Shown here: piece by piece, positions 26,249 through 34,302 of the stretch
How positions within the stretch are numbered: position 1 is the stretch's first letter
Layout: each line of letters opens with the position of its first letter
NCBI RefSeq assembly: GCF_006491595.2
Contig: NZ_VEVQ02000004.1
Location: forward strand, 62,001 to 126,000
Reading direction: 5' to 3'
Length of the DNA: 64,000 bases
Source of the DNA: Flavobacterium jejuense
GTDB taxonomy: Bacteria; Bacteroidota; Bacteroidia; Flavobacteriales; Flavobacteriaceae
Position numbers and translations under genes: made by a program
Notes under the pieces: generated by a model
Database searches by the model: none
Seen by the model: only the letters and a program-made list of their open reading frames with translations
What the model was told of the DNA's origin: nothing

Positions 26249-27208
26249 ATGAAAAATCAAGAAAATGAAAAACCTCTTTCTTCAAACGAGGTAAAAAAAT
26301 TAAAACCTGTAAAAGCAAAAAAAACAGATGAATTAGATGAAAATGGTCTTTTAGAAATTGAAGCAATTGCTGTTGAAAAAGTAGTAAAGGGAGCAAGATC
26401 AATAGGAGATCTAGATGGTTTTATTCCAGAAAATGTAAGTCAAGATTTTAATCCCCCTGTAGACAAAAAAGGAGCAAAAAAATCAAAATTCATTGATAGA
26501 GAAACATTTATGCAGCCTCAAGGAAGCAGAACAATTTTTGGTCCAGATCAAAGAATTGTTTACAATTCAACTGCTTATCCATGGAGATGTGTAGGAAGAA
26601 TAGAAACCGCATTAGGTTATGCTAGCGGAGTAATGATTGGGCCTAGACATGTATTGACATGTGCTCATGTAATTGACTTTTTAAGCAATGGTTCAACAGG
26701 CTGGGTTAAGTTTTCTCCAATGTATTACAACGGTCCAAATGCTTCTTATGGAACCGCTAATGCAATCAAAACATATTACAAATACAAAGTAAAAGGACCT
26801 ACAATTGATAGTACTGAAGGTAAATACGATTATTCAGTAATTGTATTAGACAGGAATATTGGTAACACAATAGGATGGATGGGAGCAAAAGCTTATACCG
26901 ATTCTTGGGATGGTGGTGCATATTGGACTCATGCTGGTTATCCAATGGATTTAACTGGTGCTCAAAGACCAATTTATCAAAATAGTATTGCTTTAAATGG
27001 TGATGATTCTACTACAGATACTCATCAAGCGATTTATCATCAAGGAGATGTTTGGCCGGGACAAAGTGGAGGGCCATTTTGGGGTTATTGGGGAACTACT
27101 CCTTATGTAGTTGCAGTTCAAAGCTGGCAAAATGCTTCTACAAATGCAGCTAGTGGTGGAAATGACTTGTTGGACTTAGTAAACAAAGCTAGAACAGAAT
27201 ATCCTTAA
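26249..27208 (+). CDS. V8/glutamyl-endopeptidase-like serine protease with pro-region
   Basis: 319 residues. The C-terminal two thirds is a chymotrypsin-fold protease: IFGPDQRIVYNSTAYPWRCVGRIE matches the mature N-terminus of the V8/glutamyl endopeptidase group, with His140 (VLTCAHV), Asp194 (KYDYSVI) and Ser273 (GQSGGP). Residues 1-94 are hydrophilic, Lys-rich and without a signal peptide, resembling a pro-region. Cleavage after Arg94 would release a family-typical mature start. Because the upstream gene encodes a protease of probable Arg/Lys specificity, activation by it is an attractive inference. Unlike secreted relatives, this one appears cytosolic. Confidence 0.9.
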   Translation: MKNQENEKPLSSNEVKKLKPVKAKKTDELDENGLLEIEAIAVEKVVKGARSIGDLDGFIPENVSQDFNPPVDKKGAKKSKFIDRETFMQPQGSRTIFGPDQRIVYNSTAYPWRCVGRIETALGYASGVMIGPRHVLTCAHVIDFLSNGSTGWVKFSPMYYNGPNASYGTANAIKTYYKYKVKGPTIDSTEGKYDYSVIVLDRNIGNTIGWMGAKAYTDSWDGGAYWTHAGYPMDLTGAQRPIYQNSIALNGDDSTTDTHQAIYHQGDVWPGQSGGPFWGYWGTTPYVVAVQSWQNASTNAASGGNDLLDLVNKARTEYP

Positions 27209-27218
27209 AAGCAATATT

Positions 27219-27557
27219 ATGGATCAAAAATTAATTGATGATTTCTTCAATGATTTTGTTGATACTGAAAAAGTAAATCTTATAAAATCTACACTTGGAA
27301 CAATTAAAAAGATAGATTCAATCGATTTTTTTGAACCAAATGAACAATTCAAAGCCTATTTAGAATACAAGAAAAAATTTGATGATTCAAATTCAGCCTT
27401 GCAAGAAATTAAAAAAAGAGCTGAAAACAAAGAGATTAAAGCAATTCATCAGTTAAGTATCTCTGGTTCATTACTCCATAAGATGATTAATTCAGCCTTA
27501 AATTCTTGGATTAGTTTAGGCTACAAGAATGAAGTAGAAAAAATTATCAACAATTAA
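27219..27557 (+). CDS. 112-aa helical protein related to the two larger downstream proteins
   Basis: Almost entirely helical, soluble and charged. Its end (LNSWISLGYKNEVEKI, Trp97-Lys103) matches YNDWVNNGYKNEFEGI in the 512-aa protein and, more weakly, LIEWQVKGFKSAVESA in the 638-aa protein. It looks like a free-standing version of their middle helical region. The gene starts 10 nt after the serine protease stop. No known family is recognised. Confidence 0.75.
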   Translation: MDQKLIDDFFNDFVDTEKVNLIKSTLGTIKKIDSIDFFEPNEQFKAYLEYKKKFDDSNSALQEIKKRAENKEIKAIHQLSISGSLLHKMINSALNSWISLGYKNEVEKIINN

Positions 27558-27617
27558 AAGAATAGGCGGAAACCGAAAAGCCTTGACAGAGTAGGACAAA
27601 CTATAAAAAATAAAATT
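27558..27617 (+). other. spacer of unusually high G+C upstream of the 512-aa gene
   Basis: The 60-nt spacer contains GGCGGAAACCGAAAAGCC, which can fold as GGC/GCC enclosing a small GG-AAA-CC hairpin, followed by TTGACAGAGTAGGAC. The central part is roughly half G+C, well above its surroundings. I cannot assign it to a riboswitch class. Confidence 0.4.
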
Positions 27618-29156
27618 ATGCCAAAAGCAGCAAACGTTCTTCCCGAAGATCTAATGAATAATATGATGGGGAAGATATTCGACATTATTACGAATGGAGA
27701 TGGTACAACTGTACCAAAATCCGAAGACAACTTTTTTGCTTGGACATCACCAGGTGTACCTTTTGATATAGAAGACTTTGATTTCTTATCACAAGGTTTT
27801 ACGGGAGTATGTAAACCACAAATGATAACAAATCCAGATGGAACCCAAAGCACAGAACCTATGGATGAAAACAAAAGGCTAGCATTAGAAGCTCAAGATT
27901 CAACCAAAATGTATCAACAAGCTGAACAATTTGCGCGATTTGTTGATGTTATTCCAGATGCTTCTGGTATTGATGATACCAAAGTAAGAATGAATATAAA
28001 AAACGATGAAGGAACACTTTCTGATGTTTATGAAGAAACACTACGTTTCAGTCAAGTAGCCAATACTGAACTTACAGCTGCAGAAAAAGCTAAAATTGAA
28101 AGATTTAGACAGCTCCTTCAAGTTGAGCGAGAAAAAGAGGATTTAATAACTGGAGAAATGGTTAAAGTTATTGAAGAAAGTCCTTTAGTTAAATTATATA
28201 ATGAAAAAATGCAAGCTTGGATGGAAGCTGCATTAGAATACAACAGTGCAAGAATAGATGCTTTAACAGCATCTACTCCTAGAGCTGTTCACAATTGGGC
28301 AATTAATGCAAATGTGTTAAGAGCAAAAGTAAAATTTTCATATAATGATTGGGTAAACAATGGCTATAAAAATGAGTTTGAAGGCATAGCTGCAAGAATA
28401 GATCAAATGTCATCTAGAGATTTATCATTATTAAAAGCGCTATACAAAGACACTCTTGAAAAATCAAGAATTACTGGTATAAGTAGTGGTGCCGACTTTT
28501 TTTACACTAGTCTTGCACCTGCAAATTTTGCAAAATCTAAAGGATGGACTCGTTTTACCTTTACAAATAATGATTATTCTTCTTATTCAAAAAAGACAAC
28601 TAAAAAATGGGGGGCCTCTGGTGGTTTAAGTTTAGGGTTTTTCACTATTGGAGGCTCAGCAGGAGGACAAAAAACAGAGTTTGATGCAAAATGTGATTTC
28701 AGTTCATTCAAAATGTCTTTTGAAATTTGTCAAGTACCTATAGTTTATCCATGGTTAAAAAAGAATTTCTTAACATCAAAGACATGGAGATTTGCTCAAG
28801 GGAATGAAGGTTTTAAATCTAAATTCCTTTCAGATGGTAAAAAACCACCTCATAGAGATTCTATGCTTCCAGCTATTCCAACAGCAATGATTTTTATTAG
28901 AAACCTAAAAATTGAATTTGCAAATGCGAGCTCAGTAGCTCATGCTTTGGATTCAAAAATAGGTGGTGGTGGTATGGTAGGTTATGGTCCTTTCTTTATA
29001 GGAGGAAGTTATGAGTCAGGTAGTTCGGAAAAATCTAGACAACACCATAGCGATTCACAAGGAATTTATGTAGATGGCTTACAATGTGTAGGTTTTAAAT
29101 GTCATTTACTACCTAAATCTCCAAATCCAGATCCTGCAATTAAATCTTGGGTATAG
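27618..29156 (+). CDS. 512-aa protein of unknown family in the protease block (possible effector or substrate)
   Basis: No signal peptide. Residues 38-150 are an N-terminal region with DIEDFDFLSQG; 150-290 is helical and contains WVNNGYK (245-251); 331-350 (GASGGLSLGFFTIGGSAGG) and 449-466 (GGGGMVGYGPFFIGGSYESG) are glycine-rich, alternating segments of the kind seen in beta-hairpins; FEICQVPIVYPW (369-379) lies between; the end is LQCVGFKCHLLPKSPNP. All of these except the glycine-rich parts recur in the 638-aa protein. The glycine-rich hairpins raise the idea of a membrane-inserting protein, but that is inference. Confidence 0.85.
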   Translation: MPKAANVLPEDLMNNMMGKIFDIITNGDGTTVPKSEDNFFAWTSPGVPFDIEDFDFLSQGFTGVCKPQMITNPDGTQSTEPMDENKRLALEAQDSTKMYQQAEQFARFVDVIPDASGIDDTKVRMNIKNDEGTLSDVYEETLRFSQVANTELTAAEKAKIERFRQLLQVEREKEDLITGEMVKVIEESPLVKLYNEKMQAWMEAALEYNSARIDALTASTPRAVHNWAINANVLRAKVKFSYNDWVNNGYKNEFEGIAARIDQMSSRDLSLLKALYKDTLEKSRITGISSGADFFYTSLAPANFAKSKGWTRFTFTNNDYSSYSKKTTKKWGASGGLSLGFFTIGGSAGGQKTEFDAKCDFSSFKMSFEICQVPIVYPWLKKNFLTSKTWRFAQGNEGFKSKFLSDGKKPPHRDSMLPAIPTAMIFIRNLKIEFANASSVAHALDSKIGGGGMVGYGPFFIGGSYESGSSEKSRQHHSDSQGIYVDGLQCVGFKCHLLPKSPNPDPAIKSWV

Positions 29157-29172
29157 TATTTATCCAAAAGTT

Positions 29173-29211
29173 AGCTACTAGATGTTTTGAAGAATATCTA
29201 GTAGCTTTTTA
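29173..29211 (+). terminator. terminator between the 512-aa and 638-aa genes
   Basis: AGCTACTAGAT / ATCTAGTAGCT stem (11 bp, perfect) with a 12-nt loop and a T5 run. It would limit read-through from the protease genes into the 638-aa and CYTH-like genes, or uncouple them. Confidence 0.85.
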
Positions 29212-29236
29212 TTAAACTATAAAAAAATTAAAAGTT

Positions 29237-31153
29237 ATGAATGCTTCATTTTCAATCCTTCAAAAATTAAAAAATCAGTTTTTTCAAAGTGTTTCTAATA
29301 AAAGTGATTATCATGTCGCTTTCGCGCCTTTTGCTTTTACTTTATCAAATGACGACTTTTATTTTCTAAAAAATAATATTACAACTGGTTCTCAAGCAAG
29401 AAAATACTTAAAAGAACAATCAGAATTTGCATTTATAGCAAATTCTATCTTAAAAAGACCAAATATTTGGGCAATAGACAACGATAATTTATTATATAAT
29501 TCCTATAGAAATATTTTGGAAAACGCTTTAACAATAGACCCCGATGTTTTTTCACAAACCGAACTAACAAAAATTGAAAGTGCAAAAAAAGTGTTGTTTG
29601 AACCTAATGGTGATGATTCTGTAAAATACCAACAATATAAATCCTATGCTATTAAAGCAACAGATATTGAGAAAAACATAATAGATCTCAATGCATTAAA
29701 AAACACTATTGACCCTTCGGACACTTCAAGTTTAGAAAAATGGACTATTGATTTTACTACACTAAACAATCAAAAAAAAGAATTACTTATAGAATGGCAG
29801 GTTAAAGGCTTTAAAAGTGCTGTAGAATCCGCTAAATCATCATACGATACAGTAATTTTAAGTAAAATTAATTTTATTGAAAAATGGAATGATGCTAAAA
29901 ATATAAAATTACCTTCAAGTGTATTGACTGATGAATATGGGGTTGAATTTTTGAGTACTACATGTGTGCCAAATTCAATTTGTGATTATCAATCTCCTAT
30001 TTGGAAAAAACTAACGCTTACAAAACAAGAAATTACGCAACTTTCAAAAACATTTACCCAAGAAGTTTCTGCAGAAGTTTTGAATGAATTTGGAAATCTA
30101 GAACCTGAATTAGAATCTATTTCTTTCGAATACTGCATCATAGACATTCAAAGGCCTTGGTTTGATGAAAGTATAATTAATAATAACCTATGGAAATATC
30201 CAGATACAAATCAATTTTTATCAAAAGGAGATGATTCCATGAAAGGTGAGATTCCTGCTTATCCTGTTAAAATAATTTTATCAAAAAATATTGATTTAAC
30301 ATTTACTCCAAACAAAGCTGTGAATGAAGAGATAAAAAACAAACTTAAAAGTGGTAGCCGATTATTTTTTGGACCTTTATTACTAAAAACAATTCCGCTA
30401 AATCTTGCTAATGAAAGTATAAATTCATACAAAGTACAACAACTTTCAAACAATGAATTATCAGTTCTAACAAAAGTGGCTGTTCAAAAACCAGGTCTAA
30501 TAGTAAATACTAAAGAAACTAGTAAATACAAAATGATTAAAATGATGAATAATCAGCCCCAAAGAATAATGCGAAAAAATGTGGAAGAAAAGTCGGTTGC
30601 ACCTAGCATCAATATTGCCAAAATGAGCACAATAAAATATGTTAACCCTACTATTATTAAAACAGCAATGCTAGCAAATAAACCAGCAAAACCTGTCCTT
30701 GCAAAACCCGTTAATCCAGCAGTTTTAAGAGCGCTTCGCATGGATCGAATGATTATAAAACCTATTTTAGTTCCTGTAAAACCAGTTAAACCTGCTCAAC
30801 CTAAAGTTCAAATAGTAAAAATAACTGGAAAAATTGTAGATACAGCAAACGAAGCTTTACCTGTTACAGAAATACAGCTAATGAATGTTAAAAATGCCTC
30901 TACGCAATCCGTTCTTAGTCTAGAAGATGGAACTTATACTATAGAGAACATTGAAAATGGAACTTATGAATTTAAAATTAAGAAAACAGGATATCTTACA
31001 GTAGAAAAAAAGATTGAACTAACAAGAGATATCAACTTTGATTTCTTATTAGAGTTAGAGCCTGTTCCTACTGAATCTTTTCAAGTTATGGGTGTTATTT
31101 GTAAAAAGCTTCCCTTATTACCAAATCCTCTTCCTGAAAACACTTACATATAA
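29237..31153 (+). CDS. 638-aa paralogue of the 512-aa protein with C-terminal carboxypeptidase-regulatory-like domain
   Basis: No signal peptide. N-terminal SNDDFYFLKNN, helical middle with WQVKGFK (187-193), FEYCIIDIQRPWFDESIINNNLW (298-319) and the tail FQVMGVICKKLPLLPNPLP match the same landmarks, in the same order, in the 512-aa protein. In place of the glycine-rich hairpins it has a Pro/Lys-rich linker (about 475-530, NKPAKPVLAKPVNPAV) and a beta-sandwich of carboxypeptidase-regulatory type (about 531-612, KITGKIVDTANEALP...DGTYTIENIENGTYEFKIKKTGY). Function unknown. The many Lys residues in the linker are potential sites for the block's proteases. Confidence 0.85.
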   Translation: MNASFSILQKLKNQFFQSVSNKSDYHVAFAPFAFTLSNDDFYFLKNNITTGSQARKYLKEQSEFAFIANSILKRPNIWAIDNDNLLYNSYRNILENALTIDPDVFSQTELTKIESAKKVLFEPNGDDSVKYQQYKSYAIKATDIEKNIIDLNALKNTIDPSDTSSLEKWTIDFTTLNNQKKELLIEWQVKGFKSAVESAKSSYDTVILSKINFIEKWNDAKNIKLPSSVLTDEYGVEFLSTTCVPNSICDYQSPIWKKLTLTKQEITQLSKTFTQEVSAEVLNEFGNLEPELESISFEYCIIDIQRPWFDESIINNNLWKYPDTNQFLSKGDDSMKGEIPAYPVKIILSKNIDLTFTPNKAVNEEIKNKLKSGSRLFFGPLLLKTIPLNLANESINSYKVQQLSNNELSVLTKVAVQKPGLIVNTKETSKYKMIKMMNNQPQRIMRKNVEEKSVAPSINIAKMSTIKYVNPTIIKTAMLANKPAKPVLAKPVNPAVLRALRMDRMIIKPILVPVKPVKPAQPKVQIVKITGKIVDTANEALPVTEIQLMNVKNASTQSVLSLEDGTYTIENIENGTYEFKIKKTGYLTVEKKIELTRDINFDFLLELEPVPTESFQVMGVICKKLPLLPNPLPENTYI

Positions 31154-31165
31154 AACCTTTAAGCC

Positions 31166-31828
31166 ATGCAAAAAAGTATAGAAACAAGATGGTTATTAAA
31201 TTCAAATGAATTTAACACTTTAGAGCATTGGTTTAACCAAAAAGACATTCATTTTAAAACTACAAATGATTTTCCACGACAAGATTATTACTTAAAATTA
31301 GTAAAAAGCACTAATCTGGGTATAAAAATAAGAGAACCGAAACTAGTTAAAAACGAACAAAAGTCAAAACTAGAAGTAAAACTACTTATCAAAGATAATG
31401 GTGCTCAAAAATTCAACAATAACAATCAAGGCATTGTAAATACTTGGGAGAAATACAGTTTTGAAACCATTGGTAACGAACCAGAAACCGAAAAGATAAT
31501 AGCTCTATTCGTTTTTAATGGTAGTGACCTCAATTCATGGATTAAAATAGAAAAGGATAGATTATTGATAAAATTTGACACTGAAAACAAAAAATTAGTT
31601 TCAGCTGACTCTTTAATACACGAAGGAAGCGGCATTGAACTAACCCGATTTAAAATCGAAAATAAAGTATATTATTCACTAGGTATTGAAACCTTTTCTA
31701 ATTCAAAGAAAGAAGTAGATAATTTTAATCAAACAACAGATTTTATATTCAATACTATTAAAATAACTGGACTTAATGGTTTAAAATCTCTTTCCTATCC
31801 AGAAATTATTAGTAATCATTTTTTATAA
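31166..31828 (+). CDS. CYTH-like (triphosphate tunnel) domain protein
   Basis: 220 residues. SIETRWLL at the N-terminus, RQDYYLKLVKSTNLGIKIREPKL, SKLEVKLLI and GSGIELTRFKI with KVYYSLGIETFS follow the strand pattern and charged-residue spacing of CYTH-type proteins, in which Glu and Lys/Arg line a tunnel that binds triphosphates. The canonical ExExK is not intact (ETR in its place), so catalysis is doubtful. The gene starts 12 nt after the 638-aa gene and closes the block. Family assignment is from remembered homologues and should be treated as probable. Confidence 0.6.
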   Translation: MQKSIETRWLLNSNEFNTLEHWFNQKDIHFKTTNDFPRQDYYLKLVKSTNLGIKIREPKLVKNEQKSKLEVKLLIKDNGAQKFNNNNQGIVNTWEKYSFETIGNEPETEKIIALFVFNGSDLNSWIKIEKDRLLIKFDTENKKLVSADSLIHEGSGIELTRFKIENKVYYSLGIETFSNSKKEVDNFNQTTDFIFNTIKITGLNGLKSLSYPEIISNHFL

Positions 31829-31910
31829 ATAATATTTTCCTTTTTAAAGATTTTAAAAACCCGTGATGTGATTTTTTAATTATAGAATTGTTAAAAAAAT
31901 AATTCAAACA

Positions 31911-31945
31911 AAAACCCTGCAAAGAAAAATCTTCACAGGGCTTTT
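31911..31945 (-). terminator. terminator of the aldehyde dehydrogenase gene
   Basis: On the minus strand GCCCTG...CAGGGT with partial inner pairing (TGAAGA/TCTTTG) is followed by TTTTTG, about 23 nt past the stop. Confidence 0.75.
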
Positions 31946-31967
31946 ATCATTGTAATTTAGTTATATA

Positions 31968-33521
31968 CTATAAATCAAATTTAATTCCTTGTGCTAAAGG
32001 TAATTCATCTGAATAGTTAACCGTGTTGGTTTGTCTTCTCATATACACTTTCCAAGCGTCTGATCCAGACTCTCTTCCTCCACCAGTTTCCTTTTCACCA
32101 CCAAAAGCACCACCAATTTCAGCACCAGAAGTACCAATATTTACATTAGCAATACCACAATCGGAACCTGAGAACGATAAGAATTTCTCTGCTTCTTTCA
32201 TACTATTGGTCATAATAGCTGATGATAATCCTTGTGCTACTCCATTTTGTAAATCAATTGCATTTTCTACTTCACCACTGTATTTCATTAAATATAAAAT
32301 AGGAGCAAAAGTTTCATGTTGTACAATTTCAAAATGATTTTCAGCTTCAATAATGGCAGGTTTTACATAACAACCACTTTCATAACCTTGTCCTTCTAAT
32401 ACACCACCTTCTACTAATACTTTACCACCTTCATTTTTTGCTTTTTCAATAGCTGACAAATAAGTATTTACAGCATCTTTGTCTATAAGAGGTCCAACAT
32501 GTTTTGTTTCATCTAATGGATTACCAATTTTAATTTGTCCATAAGCTCCAACGATAGCATCTCTCACTGTATCATAAACTGATTCATGTATAATTAAACG
32601 TCTTGTAGAGGTACAACGTTGACCACAAGTTCCTACAGCTCCAAAAACTGCTCCTGGAACAACTACTTTTAAATCAGCAGTTGGTGTAATAATGATAGCA
32701 TTATTTCCTCCTAACTCTAATAATGATTTACCAAAACGTTCCGCTACTTTTGCACCCACAATTCTTCCCATGCGAGTAGAACCTGTTGCAGACACTAATG
32801 GAATTCTAGTATCAGAAGTCATCATTTCTCCTACTTTGTAATCTCCATTTATGATACAAGAAATTCCTTCTGGTAAATTATTTTCTTTTAAAATTCCTGC
32901 AATAATATTTTGACAAGCAATAGAACACAAAGGTGCTTTTTCTGAAGCTTTCCAAACACAAACGTCTCCACAAATCCATGCTAAAGCAGTATTCCAAGAC
33001 CAAACCGCTACTGGAAAGTTAAACGCAGAAATAATTCCTACAACTCCTATTGGATGCCATTGCTCTCTCATAACGTGACCAGGACGTTCTGAAGGAATAG
33101 TTTGCCCATTTAACTGACGTGATAAACCCACAGCAAAATCACAGATATCTATCATTTCTTGAACTTCTCCATAACCTTCTTGTAAAGATTTACCCATTTC
33201 ATAAGAAACCAATTTTCCAAGTGGTTCTTTTAATTCTCTTAATTTATTTCCAAACTGACGCACTATTTCTCCTCTTTGTGGAGCTGGCATAGTTCTAAAA
33301 GTTTTAAAAGCCGCTGTAGCTTTTTGCATAACTTTTTCGTAATCTTCTTTTGTAGTAGTCGTAACAGACCCTATTAACTGACCGTCTACTGGTGAGAAAC
33401 TATCTATTTTTTCTCCGTTTGAAAACCAATCATTTCCTGTTGAAGTACCTTGATTAATTGATTTAACTCCTAATTTTTCCAATGCTTCTTGCATTCCGAA
33501 TTGTTGTGCTATTGTTGACAT
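31968..33521 (-). CDS. ALDH7-type aldehyde dehydrogenase (piperideine-6-carboxylate dehydrogenase-like)
   Basis: 517 residues, NAD(P)-dependent aldehyde dehydrogenase. FNFPVAVWSWNTALA (cofactor site), LLELGGNNAII (general base Glu) and FGAVGTCGQRCTSTRR (catalytic Cys) are all present, and the GTCGQRCTSTRR version is typical of the antiquitin/AmaB group that oxidises alpha-aminoadipate semialdehyde in lysine breakdown. That substrate is inferred from the subgroup only; no lysine catabolism gene is nearby. Monocistronic, with its own terminator. Confidence 0.93.
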   Translation of the reverse strand: MSTIAQQFGMQEALEKLGVKSINQGTSTGNDWFSNGEKIDSFSPVDGQLIGSVTTTTKEDYEKVMQKATAAFKTFRTMPAPQRGEIVRQFGNKLRELKEPLGKLVSYEMGKSLQEGYGEVQEMIDICDFAVGLSRQLNGQTIPSERPGHVMREQWHPIGVVGIISAFNFPVAVWSWNTALAWICGDVCVWKASEKAPLCSIACQNIIAGILKENNLPEGISCIINGDYKVGEMMTSDTRIPLVSATGSTRMGRIVGAKVAERFGKSLLELGGNNAIIITPTADLKVVVPGAVFGAVGTCGQRCTSTRRLIIHESVYDTVRDAIVGAYGQIKIGNPLDETKHVGPLIDKDAVNTYLSAIEKAKNEGGKVLVEGGVLEGQGYESGCYVKPAIIEAENHFEIVQHETFAPILYLMKYSGEVENAIDLQNGVAQGLSSAIMTNSMKEAEKFLSFSGSDCGIANVNIGTSGAEIGGAFGGEKETGGGRESGSDAWKVYMRRQTNTVNYSDELPLAQGIKFDL

Positions 33522-33671
33522 TGTAACTTTTTTACGTGTTTTTGTTATATTTTTACAAATGTATGAAATTGATTTGAATTACTCGTCCTGATAGAATTGA
33601 TAGCTTTTAAAAATGAATATTTTTGTTTTTTTAATATAAAACTAAATAGAGATAGCAGGAATAGCTACTCA

Positions 33672-34211
33672 TCATTCTTCTGTAACAAATCGAGAATCTG
33701 TCTCCATCACTGTTCCGCAATGGGAACATGTTCGTAAGGCTTCTGAATTATAAAAATGATTGAAGTGTTTTAAAAAATCAACTTCTATGTTATTCAATTC
33801 GAAATACACTTCGTGCAATTTATGATTACAGGTGTCGCAAAACCAAAGTAAACCATCTTTTACAGGTAAATGATTACGCTTTCTTTCGATTACTAATCCA
33901 ATTGAACCTTCTGTTCTGTTAGGAGAATGAGGTACTTTTGCAGGGTGCAAATACATGTCTCCTGCACTCAAAGTCATTGCTTTTTTTTCTCCCTCATCTT
34001 GAACATAAACGGTTATTTCTCCTTCTAACTGATAAAACAATTCTTCTGTTTCATTATAATGATAATCTTTTCTTGCATTTGGACCTGCTACAATCATTAC
34101 AATATAATCTCCCGAATCTATATAAATATTTTTATTGCCAACAGGTGGTTTTAATAAATGTCTATTTTCTTCTATCCATTTCTTTAAGTTAAATGGTTTT
34201 TGTATGCTCAT
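33672..34211 (-). CDS. nbaC: 3-hydroxyanthranilate 3,4-dioxygenase
   Basis: 179 residues, cupin-fold iron dioxygenase of the kynurenine pathway that opens 3-hydroxyanthranilate to aminocarboxymuconate semialdehyde. His51, Glu57 and His95 (HYNETEELFY, KVPHSP) are the iron ligands, Arg47 and Arg99 are at the known substrate positions, and the second metal site is complete with Cys125, Cys128 (FCDTC) and Cys162, Cys165 (CSHC); the numbering coincides with that of the Cupriavidus enzyme as I recall it. No other kynurenine gene is in the window. The symbol haaO is also used. Confidence 0.95.
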   Translation of the reverse strand: MSIQKPFNLKKWIEENRHLLKPPVGNKNIYIDSGDYIVMIVAGPNARKDYHYNETEELFYQLEGEITVYVQDEGEKKAMTLSAGDMYLHPAKVPHSPNRTEGSIGLVIERKRNHLPVKDGLLWFCDTCNHKLHEVYFELNNIEVDFLKHFNHFYNSEALRTCSHCGTVMETDSRFVTEE

Positions 34212-34242
34212 TTTAAACTGTTTTAGAAAAGTAAAGTTACAA

Positions 34243-34282
34243 AAAAGAAAAAAGGTTAACTGAATAATTTCAACTAACCTTT
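34243..34282 (-). terminator. terminator of the EEP-family hydrolase gene
   Basis: Minus-strand AGGTTAGTTGAA / TTCAGTTAACCT stem with one mismatch region, followed by a TTTTTTCTTTTTT run, 20 nt past the stop. Confidence 0.78.
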
Positions 34283-34302
34283 GACACTATATTTCTATTT
34301 TC

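Noticed and set aside
31968..34211. A kynurenine-pathway operon formed by the aldehyde dehydrogenase and the dioxygenase
   Set aside because: The dehydrogenase has the ALDH7-type active site, not that of aminomuconate semialdehyde dehydrogenase, and 150 nt separate the genes.
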